From assembly GCA_947380915.1 (NCBI GenBank), contig CANCSY010000201.1, positions 1-6,002 on the forward strand: a stretch of DNA of 6,002 nucleotides, written 5' to 3'. Position 1 is the first letter of the stretch; the number at the start of each line of letters is the position of its first letter. Under the pieces are notes generated by a model. That model made no database searches, was not told the DNA's origin, and saw nothing but the letters and a program-made list of their open reading frames with translations. The DNA is from Beijerinckiaceae bacterium. GTDB lineage: Bacteria > Pseudomonadota > Alphaproteobacteria > Rhizobiales > Beijerinckiaceae. A program made the position numbers and the translations under genes. Below are positions 1-4,857 of the stretch, in pieces.

Positions 1-1
1 G

Positions 2-406
2 ATCCATGAGGGCGCCAATGAGATTCGCCTCATCAACCGCACCCGCGCCCGGGCCGAAGCGCTGGCCGCCGCCCTCGGCGGGCCCGTTACTGTGCTGGGC
101 TGGGACGAGCGCCACCGCGCGCTGGAAGGCGCCGCCTTGCTGGTCAATACCACCAGCCAGGGCATGGTGGGCAATCCGCCCCTTGATCTTTCCCTCGACG
201 CTCTGCCCCGGACGGCGGAGGTCTGCGACATCATCTATATCCCCGGCGAGACACCCCTGCTGAAGGCGGCGCGCGAGCGGGGCGCCCGCACGGTCAACGG
301 GCTTGGCATGCTGCTGCATCAGGGCCGGCCGGCCTGGCGATCCTGGTTCGACCGGGAGGTCGAGGTGACGGGCGAACTGCGCGCGCTGATCGAGGCTACG
401 ATTTAG
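2..406 (+). CDS. aroE: Shikimate dehydrogenase (AroE family), C-terminal part, 5' end outside window
   Basis: The reading frame is open from the left edge to a TAG at 404-406, so about 134 C-terminal residues are visible and the start lies upstream. AroE reduces 3-dehydroshikimate to shikimate with NADPH in the cytoplasm. Seen here are the NADP-binding loop INRTRARAEAL (the NRTxxR that holds the cofactor phosphate), the NTTSQGM segment, the YIPGETPLL strand, and the closing NGLGMLLHQ motif whose Gln contacts substrate in known AroE structures. The N-terminal substrate-binding domain is missing because of the window edge, not because the gene is visibly broken. The C-terminus resembles the housekeeping alphaproteobacterial enzyme, but the next gene is a CMD-family protein, not the coaE I would expect after housekeeping aroE in rhizobia. 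A catabolic quinate/shikimate dehydrogenase paralogue is therefore possible. Family call strong; exact role uncertain. Confidence 0.9.
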   Translation: MHEGANEIRLINRTRARAEALAAALGGPVTVLGWDERHRALEGAALLVNTTSQGMVGNPPLDLSLDALPRTAEVCDIIYIPGETPLLKAARERGARTVNGLGMLLHQGRPAWRSWFDREVEVTGELRALIEATI

Positions 407-426
407 GGGTGACTGGCAGTTGGCGC

Positions 427-443
427 ACCCGCCCCGTTCGGGT
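427..443 (+). other. Weak hairpin after the aroE-like gene
   Basis: ACCCG (427-431) can pair with CGGGT (439-443) around a 7-base loop. There is no U-tract after it, so it is a poor terminator candidate. The 74-base gap between the aroE-like stop and the CMD start shows no other clear signal except the ribosome binding site. Confidence 0.2.
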
Positions 444-480
444 TAACGTCCTCCCATAGGAAAACCCAAGGGAGAGACGA

Positions 481-1077
481 ATGCTGCCGCCCGATATTGA
501 CCCCGCGTCCCGTTGCCGCCTGCCGCTGCCCAAGCGCGAGGATTTTGACGAAGAGGGCCAGAAGGTCTTCGATTATGTAGCCGATCCCAAGGGCCAGACC
601 ATCAGGGGCCTCATCGGACCCGGCGGCATCAGCCTGCACAGCCCCAAGCTCTCGCAGATCACGCGTCCCGTGGGCAAGTTCCTGCGCTTCGAATCCGGCA
701 TCTCGCCGCGCCTGCGCGAGATCGCGATCCTCATCACCGCCCGCGAATGCGACAGCCGCTTCGAATGGGCCGCCCATGAGCCCGAGGGGCTGAAATGCGG
801 CGTGTCGCAAGAGATCATCGACATCATCAAATATCGCAAGGAAACCAAGGGCCTCGACGAGATCGACGATGTCATCATCACGCTCGGCCGCGAGACCTTC
901 GGCAAGCGCAAGGTCTCTTCCGAGACCTTCGCCCGCGCGCTCAAGATCTTCGGCCGCGAAGGCCTGCTCAATCTGGTGGCCCTGATGGGCAATTACGCCA
1001 GCACGGCAGCCATGCTCTGCGTCATGGACATGCAGCTCGATGACGGGCCGGATGTGTGCATCCTGCCGGTGGACTGA
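481..1077 (+). CDS. Carboxymuconolactone decarboxylase (CMD) family protein
   Basis: This 198-aa cytoplasmic protein has the all-helical CMD/AhpD-type fold. The diagnostic stretch lies at residues 76-100: PRLREIAILITAR, then DSRFEWAAHE, matching the RExAIL, TAR and EWxxH signature in which Glu95 and His99 are the expected active-site residues. The CxxC pair of peroxidase-type AhpD proteins is absent, since the position before His99 reads EWAA. That favours the decarboxylase-like or hydrolase-like branch over an AhpD reductase. The protein is longer than the ~130-aa PcaC and carries an N-terminal helix region like other stand-alone homologues in aromatic catabolic clusters. The ATG start has AAGGGAG (468-474) six bases upstream. 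It converges with the aldolase operon across a shared terminator. The substrate is unknown; 4-carboxymuconolactone itself is unproven, because no other pca gene is visible. Confidence 0.85.
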   Translation: MLPPDIDPASRCRLPLPKREDFDEEGQKVFDYVADPKGQTIRGLIGPGGISLHSPKLSQITRPVGKFLRFESGISPRLREIAILITARECDSRFEWAAHEPEGLKCGVSQEIIDIIKYRKETKGLDEIDDVIITLGRETFGKRKVSSETFARALKIFGREGLLNLVALMGNYASTAAMLCVMDMQLDDGPDVCILPVD

Positions 1078-1079
1078 AC

Positions 1080-1117
1080 AAAAAGGGCGCGCTCTCTCAA
1101 GGGCGCGCCTGCTTTTT
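1080..1117. terminator. Bidirectional rho-independent terminator between convergent genes
   Basis: GGCGCGC (1086-1092) pairs with GCGCGCC (1103-1109). The stem is extended by AAAAAG (1080-1085) against CTTTTT (1112-1117) across a 2-base bulge. Each strand therefore has a GC stem followed by a T-run, so the element can end transcription from both the CMD gene and the leftward aldolase operon. The T-run touches the TGA of the aldolase gene (1117-1119). Confidence 0.8.
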
Positions 1118-1797
1118 CAAAGCTTCGAGCGATAGTGGTCCCAGGTCTTCTTGAAGAGACTGCGGGTCCACAGCTTCTGGCGGCAGAGCTCCTGCTCTTC
1201 GGCTGAGAAGACATAGGGGTCGCCGATCTGCATGGCCATGTATTGGCGCTCGGAATTTTCTTCCAGATAGACCGCGAGGGTGAAGGTCTCCACCACATCC
1301 GCGCCCACCACCGTCACCCCATGAGATTTCAGCAGCACCGAGGGACGCTCGCCGAGCGTCTGGGCGAGCTGTTCGCCCATGGCCTTGGTGTTGATGGAAT
1401 TGGGCGAATCAAACAGCGGGATCTCGCCCAGCAGCACGCCCTGCGCATAGACCGGCTTGTACGTGTTACCCGTCATCGACAGATAGGTGGACCAGCGCGG
1501 GTGGGTATGCACCACCGCATTCACATCCGGCCGCGCCCGATAGATCTCGGCATGGAGATGGAATTCGAGGGGCGGCGGCACATTGCCGTCGAGCGGCTGG
1601 CCGTCGAGATCAATGGCGATGATGTCCTTCGCGCTCAGGGCGCCGCGCACGGAAGGACCGGAGTTGATGAGCAGGCGATTCTCGCCCACGCGCGCGCTGA
1701 AATGCCCGTTATAATCGACCACATTGGCGCGCTCGAGCATGCGGATCGCATCGACGAGCTGTTGGCGCGCTTCCGCTTCGGGGAGCCTGTCCGACAC
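1117..1797 (-). CDS. Class II aldolase/adducin family protein (aldolase or decarboxylase)
   Basis: This 226-aa cytoplasmic metalloenzyme belongs to the family of L-fuculose-phosphate aldolase, L-ribulose-5-phosphate 4-epimerase and several aromatic-acid decarboxylases. Visible are the early NGHFSAR motif (30-36), the INSGPS loop (44-49), an acidic Glu78 in PLEFHLHAEIY where the aldolase catalytic Glu sits, and the predicted divalent metal ligands His97 and His99 (VVHTHPR) and His159 (LKSHGVTVVG). All core positions are intact and the length is normal. The start is GTG, supported by GGAG (1805-1808 on the complement) seven bases upstream. It is the second gene after another family member, 54 bases apart, so probably one transcript. 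The phosphate-substrate enzymes cannot be told apart from decarboxylases of the dihydroxyphthalate or hydroxymethylpyridine-dicarboxylate type by inspection; the neighbours favour the latter. Class II fold call is strong, reaction open. Confidence 0.88.
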   Translation of the reverse strand: MSDRLPEAEARQQLVDAIRMLERANVVDYNGHFSARVGENRLLINSGPSVRGALSAKDIIAIDLDGQPLDGNVPPPLEFHLHAEIYRARPDVNAVVHTHPRWSTYLSMTGNTYKPVYAQGVLLGEIPLFDSPNSINTKAMGEQLAQTLGERPSVLLKSHGVTVVGADVVETFTLAVYLEENSERQYMAMQIGDPYVFSAEEQELCRQKLWTRSLFKKTWDHYRSKL

Positions 1798-1804
1798 TGT
1801 AAAT

Positions 1805-1808
1805 CTCC
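1805..1808 (-). promoter_or_regulatory. Ribosome binding site that fixes a GTG start
   Basis: On the minus strand the sequence reads TTTTGGAGATTTACA followed by GTG. The GGAG core is seven bases from the GTG at 1797. No in-frame ATG near it gives a better start, so the GTG is preferred. Confidence 0.6.
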
Positions 1809-1821
1809 AAAATCAGAGGTC

Positions 1822-1844
1822 GCGGCCCCTTCTTGAGGGGCCGC
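1822..1844 (-). other. Perfect intercistronic hairpin between the two aldolase-family genes
   Basis: GCGGCCCCT (1822-1830) and AGGGGCCGC (1836-1844) form a perfect 9-bp GC-rich stem with a 5-base loop. It lies 7 bases beyond the stop of the upstream gene and ends about 14 bases before the binding site of the downstream one. On the minus strand no T-run follows directly (GACCTCTGATTTT), so full termination is unlikely. Partial attenuation, or an RNA stability element that sets different dosage of the two enzymes, is plausible. Confidence 0.5.
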
Positions 1845-1851
1845 AGGACGG

Positions 1852-2670
1852 TTACTTGGTGACGCGCATTTTCCACAGATCCCACGGACGCCCCACGACG
1901 CCAAGGTTCACCGCATCGGCGAAACGGCCCTCCTCCTCGTCAAGCGCAGCCAGAGGCGCGCCGCCGGAGATGATGGTCGCCTGGATCTGGAGCTTGGCGT
2001 TCACTTCGGTATAGACCGCGCGGAAGACAGCATGCTTCAGGCTCGGGCCAACGGCCACCGAGCCATGGGCGCGCATGAGGCAGACGGGCTTGTGGCCGAG
2101 CACGCGGGCAAGCTCCCGGCCCTTCTCATGATTGCCCACCAGCATGTCGGTGGCGCCGAACTTCTCGCGAATGTCGAAGACCGGCACGCCCTCTGCGATG
2201 AAGGCGGCGTTGTGATACATGGCCTGCATCTTGTTGGGCACGAGGCTGAATGGCACGACCGAGGGCGAGTGGCTGTGCACGATGGACATGACGTCCGGCC
2301 GCATCTTGTAGATCTCGCCATGGATAAAGCGCTCCAGGAAGCCGCTGCGACCCTGGGGATCGACCGCCTCGGCGTCGAGGTCGAATTCCATGATGTCATC
2401 GGGGCCGACCAGAGCGGGCGCCTGCGAGCGGGACATCAGGAACCGATCCGGGGAGGCCGGATGACGCATGGACAGATGGCCGAAGGCGTCGAACACGCCC
2501 TGATCCGCCAGAATGCGGCTGGCGCAGGCGAGTTCTTCCAGAACGTCACGGGCGACCGGGCCAGCCGAGGTCAGGGGCTTGTGGGAGGCGCCGCCGCCAT
2601 CGGCGGGGCTGAAAGCGGCCTGGCCAAGAAAGCCGGTGGGTGCGCAGCAGGCGCATTCGAAGAGTCTCAT
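1852..2670 (-). CDS. Class II aldolase/adducin family protein, decarboxylase-like, with Cys-rich N-terminal extension
   Basis: This 272-aa protein is the first gene of the leftward operon. From about residue 40 it follows the class II aldolase fold: FGHLSMRHP (63-71), FLMSRSQAP (77-85), DDIMEFD (91-97), ERFIHGEIYK with the expected catalytic Glu113, metal ligands His132 and His134 (IVHSHSP), and His202 (MRAHGSVAVGP). This ILADQG/FGH/DDIMEFD subtype is common in alpha- and betaproteobacterial catabolic clusters and is often annotated as hydroxy-methylpyridine-dicarboxylate or dihydroxyphthalate decarboxylase. That is my recollection of the family, not a test. It differs clearly from its downstream paralogue, so the two probably act on different substrates or form a mixed complex. 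Residues 1-38 are an extra segment with Cys6, Cys8 and Cys9 (CACC) and a Gly/Ala/Pro-rich stretch. No alternative ATG, GTG or TTG occurs before codon 59, inside the domain, and GGAGG sits four bases before the ATG, so the extension appears real. Confidence 0.88.
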   Translation of the reverse strand: MRLFECACCAPTGFLGQAAFSPADGGGASHKPLTSAGPVARDVLEELACASRILADQGVFDAFGHLSMRHPASPDRFLMSRSQAPALVGPDDIMEFDLDAEAVDPQGRSGFLERFIHGEIYKMRPDVMSIVHSHSPSVVPFSLVPNKMQAMYHNAAFIAEGVPVFDIREKFGATDMLVGNHEKGRELARVLGHKPVCLMRAHGSVAVGPSLKHAVFRAVYTEVNAKLQIQATIISGGAPLAALDEEEGRFADAVNLGVVGRPWDLWKMRVTK

Positions 2671-2674
2671 GTTT

Positions 2675-2679
2675 CCTCC
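2675..2679 (-). promoter_or_regulatory. Ribosome binding site supporting the long start of the upstream aldolase-family gene
   Basis: On the minus strand the sequence is TGGAGGAAAC followed by ATG. The GGAGG core is four bases from the start codon at 2670. This supports translation of the Cys-rich N-terminal extension. Confidence 0.6.
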
Positions 2680-2777
2680 AGGGCATTGACCGGCGACCCG
2701 AGCGCCTCACCCAGCAGCCTATCCGCCAATCAGGCGTCCGGTTCAAGCATTTTGAGATATTTCCACGCCCGCGTCAC

Positions 2778-2791
2778 CCGGGGCGCCCCGG
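2778..2791. repeat. Perfect 14-bp palindrome, candidate operator
   Basis: CCGGGGCGCCCCGG reads the same on both strands and is centred in the divergent intergenic region. In GC-rich DNA such palindromes can occur by chance, so an operator role rests on position only. Confidence 0.35.
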
Positions 2792-2876
2792 CCTGAGGAT
2801 TTCCTGCCGCACCGGACTTCCTTGCAGGACCGAAAAAGTCCACCATTGGCTCAAGGCGCGCAGGCGCAAGCTGCTC

Positions 2877-2881
2877 AGGAG
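2877..2881 (+). promoter_or_regulatory. Ribosome binding site that fixes the VOC gene start at 2888
   Basis: AGGAG ends six bases before the ATG at 2888. It rules against the in-frame TTG at 2822, which has no binding site and would add 22 low-complexity residues before the usual VOC opening strand. Confidence 0.75.
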
Positions 2882-2887
2882 ACGGAC

Positions 2888-3301
2888 ATGTTGAAGATTC
2901 GCCATATCGCCCTCGCCAGCGACCACCCGGGCAAGGCTGCGGAATTCTACAAGAGCATGTTCGGCTTCAAGGAACTGCGCCGCTTTGGCCTCGACCCCGC
3001 CAGGCCCGATGAGGCGCCTCGCCCCTCCGGGGTCTTTCTTACCGATGGAGCGCTGAATATCGCCATCCTGAAATTCGCCGACGACCAGCTTGGCAAGGGC
3101 GTGGACTATCTGGGCATCCACCACTTCGGCGTGGTGGTGGACGATGTGGAGGCCTGGATGGACAAGCTGATCGCCGCAGGCGCCCCACAAGTAGAGTACA
3201 ACATCCCCGCCGGAACCCATGCCGAATACAAGTTCCGCGGCCCGGACGGCGTGGTCTTCGACATCACCGGCCAGCCCTGGGAGGGCTCGGCGACAGATTG
3301 A
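2888..3301 (+). CDS. VOC (glyoxalase/bleomycin resistance/dioxygenase) superfamily protein
   Basis: This 137-aa cytoplasmic protein has two beta-alpha-beta-beta-beta modules. Module one begins LKIRHIALASDHPGKAAEFY (2-21); module two begins IHHFGVVVDDVEAWMDKL (77-94) and ends YKFRGPDGVVFDITG (114-128). Likely metal ligands are His6, His79 and Asp125, in the places where VOC enzymes put their His/His/acid ligands. The acidic ligand usual at the end of module one is not obvious (NIAIL). Members act as lyases, epimerases, dioxygenases or binding proteins, and the family cannot be narrowed by eye. The MFS gene follows 54 bases later in the same direction and the aldolase operon diverges upstream, suggesting a role in the same catabolic route, perhaps handling an intermediate as an isomerase or ring-cleavage-like enzyme. 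The start is set by AGGAG six bases upstream. Confidence 0.85.
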   Translation: MLKIRHIALASDHPGKAAEFYKSMFGFKELRRFGLDPARPDEAPRPSGVFLTDGALNIAILKFADDQLGKGVDYLGIHHFGVVVDDVEAWMDKLIAAGAPQVEYNIPAGTHAEYKFRGPDGVVFDITGQPWEGSATD

Positions 3302-3342
3302 CAAGGTGCAAAGGCTGCCCATACGTGGCGACATGGATCAAG

Positions 3343-3349
3343 GGAGGAG
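3343..3349 (+). promoter_or_regulatory. Ribosome binding site supporting a TTG start
   Basis: GGAGGAG lies six bases before the TTG at 3356. The nearby ATG at 3363 is out of frame with the transporter, so TTG is the best start. Confidence 0.65.
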
Positions 3350-3355
3350 AACACG

Positions 3356-4624
3356 TTGGCCAATGAAGATGGCGCCGCTGGCCTGAACGTGTCCAAACCC
3401 ACCGTCGCTGACACCGGCAAGTCGGAGTCGGCCTTGTCGTGGCAGACGTTTCTGTCGACCTACCTGCCCGCGTTGATCTACGCATTGGGAGCAGGCATCG
3501 CCCTCCCCGCCGTTCCCACTTTGGCTAAATCATTCGACGTTGGATTTGGCGTGGCGAGCGGCGTCGTCACCGCTTTTCTGCTCGGTAATCTGGCCGGCAC
3601 CATTCCCTCGGGCTGGCTGATCGATCGATTTGGCCGCCGCTCGGTGATGATCGCCGGCCCTCTGCTGACCTCGGCTACGGCTCTTTGGGTCTGGAACGCC
3701 AGTTCATTTTCAGAAGTCCTAGTCTTACGCTTTTTCAGCGGATGCGCGGCGCAGATGTGGGTCATGGGACGGCTTGCCGGTATTTCTCAAAACGCCCCCG
3801 AAAGCCAGCGGGGACGGCTAGTCAGCTGGATGTTTGGCATGGACAATACGGGCAAGCTGGCAGGTCCCGTGCTGGGCGGCTATATCGCCAGCGAATGGAG
3901 CGCCACGGCGCCATTCCTGGCTTACGCGGTCATATCATTGGTCGCTCTGGGCCTGACCCTGATGTTTGGCGAGAAACCGAAGCAGGCGCATCAGGGTCCA
4001 CGAGCCCAACGACAATCCAAGCCAAGCCCTTTGACGCTGAAGCAGATCATCTTGCCGCGCCTCGTCTATTTCGCCGTCGCCCTGTTCGCCGGCCTGACGC
4101 GGGGGCCCGTCACGGCGGACCTTCTTCACCTGTATGCCGCCTACGCCTACCATCTGGGACCGGCGGAGATCGGCTACCTGGCGACAGGGGCGGCGCTGAT
4201 CGCCTGGCCCATTGGCTTCATCGCCGGATGGATTCTGGACAGGTTCGGTCGCAAACGCACCATGGTTCCCGGGTTCAGCGGCGTCGCGGTGTCGATGGCG
4301 CTGCTGGCGGCGTCCGCCTATTGGGACTACGGTTATGCTTGGTATGTGGGACTGTTCTTTCTCGCCGTAGCGACGCAATCGCTGACGGGGGGATCGGTGC
4401 AGACCGTCGGCGCCGATGTGGCCCCGCCGGAGGCCCGTGGCGCCTTTCTCGGTCTATGGCGGTTTACCGGTCAGGGCGGCCAGGCCATAGGCCCGATCAT
4501 TTTCGCCATTCTGGCGGCGCAGGTCGATTACACGGCGGCATTTCTGTTCACGGCGGGATGCGCGGCCTGTGTGGCGACCCTTTTGATCTTCCTGGTTCCT
4601 GAGACGCGCGCAGAGAGGCCATGA
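3356..4624 (+). CDS. Major facilitator superfamily (MFS) transporter, 12 TM
   Basis: This 422-aa inner-membrane protein of normal MFS length has about twelve hydrophobic segments in two halves. The first is at about 32-52, and a hydrophilic central loop runs from about 205 to 228 (EKPKQAHQ...RAQRQ). The loop 2-3 signature GWLIDRFGRRSVM is at 86-98 and its internal repeat GWILDRFGRKRTM at 291-303, the classical duplicated motif A. The protein ends FLVPETRAERP, the PET motif seen after the last helix of many MFS proteins. A ~28-residue polar N-terminus precedes helix 1. It could import the substrate of the neighbouring catabolic enzymes or export a product; direction and substrate are not readable from sequence. 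A drug-efflux role is less likely in this context but not excluded. The start is TTG with a strong GGAGGAG. It is probably co-transcribed with the VOC gene. Confidence 0.9.
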   Translation: MANEDGAAGLNVSKPTVADTGKSESALSWQTFLSTYLPALIYALGAGIALPAVPTLAKSFDVGFGVASGVVTAFLLGNLAGTIPSGWLIDRFGRRSVMIAGPLLTSATALWVWNASSFSEVLVLRFFSGCAAQMWVMGRLAGISQNAPESQRGRLVSWMFGMDNTGKLAGPVLGGYIASEWSATAPFLAYAVISLVALGLTLMFGEKPKQAHQGPRAQRQSKPSPLTLKQIILPRLVYFAVALFAGLTRGPVTADLLHLYAAYAYHLGPAEIGYLATGAALIAWPIGFIAGWILDRFGRKRTMVPGFSGVAVSMALLAASAYWDYGYAWYVGLFFLAVATQSLTGGSVQTVGADVAPPEARGAFLGLWRFTGQGGQAIGPIIFAILAAQVDYTAAFLFTAGCAACVATLLIFLVPETRAERP

Positions 4625-4713
4625 TGACGCCGAGTGCCGCGTAGCGCCTGCGGCGAGGGCTCTCAGGTAAAGGCGCCCGGATCGTCATGATCTTGAAGGG
4701 GAATGGTGGACGG

Positions 4714-4745
4714 TGACTGTGTAAGATCGCAAAACTTACCTGTCA
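4714..4745. repeat. Interrupted inverted repeat upstream of the recombinase promoter
   Basis: TGAC-tgt-GTAAG (4714-4725) mirrors CTTAC-ct-GTCA (4735-4745) around the 9-base centre ATCGCAAAA. It could be an operator for self-regulation, a hairpin, or a recombinase binding site. Only the symmetry is seen; function is inference. Confidence 0.35.
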
Positions 4746-4798
4746 GCTTATTGAAAAAGCGAACGGAAAATGTCCCTCAAAAGCTCATTAATTGGGTC

Positions 4799-4826
4799 TT
4801 GTACAAACTCGTTTTATTGCTATGAT
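4799..4826 (+). promoter_or_regulatory. Sigma-70-like promoter for the recombinase gene cluster
   Basis: TTGTAC (4799-4804) and TATGAT (4821-4826) are 16 bases apart. They match four and five of six positions of the TTGACA and TATAAT consensus. Transcription would begin near 4833, giving a leader of about 25 bases before the ATG at 4858. It is the cleanest promoter in the window. Confidence 0.5.
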
Positions 4827-4847
4827 TATGTGTTAGTTTTAGCTATT

Positions 4848-4852
4848 GGAGG
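4848..4852 (+). promoter_or_regulatory. Ribosome binding site that fixes the recombinase start at 4858
   Basis: GGAGG ends five bases before the ATG at 4858. The in-frame TTG at 4846 overlaps this site, so it cannot be the natural start; translation from 4858 begins MAQTKHNG. Confidence 0.8.
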
Positions 4853-4857
4853 TGTTC

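Larger units (their letters stand above)
2671..2887. promoter_or_regulatory. Divergent intergenic control region between aldolase operon and VOC-MFS genes
   Basis: About 217 bases separate the two divergent start codons, and promoters for both sides should lie here. I see a possible minus-strand -35-like TTGAAC near 2750 but no convincing -10, and nothing clean on the plus strand. A perfect 14-bp palindrome (2778-2791) sits mid-region. A second inverted pair, GGACTT (2814-2819) with AAGTCC (2836-2841), lies towards the VOC gene. These are candidate operators. No regulator gene is visible in the window. No small gene was found here. Confidence 0.4.
4625..4857 (+). other. AT-richer intergenic region before the mobile-element genes
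   Basis: The first ~70 bases are GC-rich with small possible stems, such as GCCGC (4636-4640) with GCGGC (4650-4654). No T-run follows, so a terminator for the MFS gene is unproven. From about 4720 the DNA becomes markedly AT-richer than the rest of the window and holds an inverted repeat (4714-4745) and a good sigma-70-like promoter. The change suggests the left border of imported DNA lies in or near this region. I found no small gene or tRNA here. Confidence 0.5.

Noticed and set aside
403..992. Two open frames on the minus strand opposite the CMD gene
   Set aside because: They overlap a gene with clear family motifs, have no recognisable protein features, and arise from GC-rich codon bias.
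1243..2796. Long plus-strand open frames opposite both aldolase-family genes (1243-1836 and 2032-2796)
   Set aside because: His/Arg/Gly-rich low-information translations typical of antisense shadows; the minus-strand genes have intact catalytic motifs and binding sites.
2822..2887. TTG start extending the VOC protein by 22 residues
   Set aside because: No ribosome binding site there; AGGAG lies just before the ATG at 2888, where the family normally begins.
2671..2887. Sigma-54 promoter in the divergent region
   Set aside because: No TGGC-N7-8-TTGC pattern with correct spacing on either strand.
3685..4602. 305-codon frame overlapping the MFS gene on the same strand
   Set aside because: Arg/Gly-rich with no helices or motifs; the overlapping frame encodes a complete 12-helix transporter with both motif A copies.
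4625..4692. Terminator after the MFS gene
   Set aside because: Short GC stems are possible (4636-4654) and ATGACG/CGTCAT can pair at long range, but none is followed by a T-run.
4745..4850. Three loosely similar AGCT-ATT units (4745, 4782, 4841) as possible iterons
   Set aside because: Matches are imperfect, spacing is irregular (37 and 59 bases) and one overlaps the ribosome binding site; likely AT-rich coincidence.
4846..4857. TTG start for the recombinase
   Set aside because: These bases form the ribosome binding site of the ATG at 4858.
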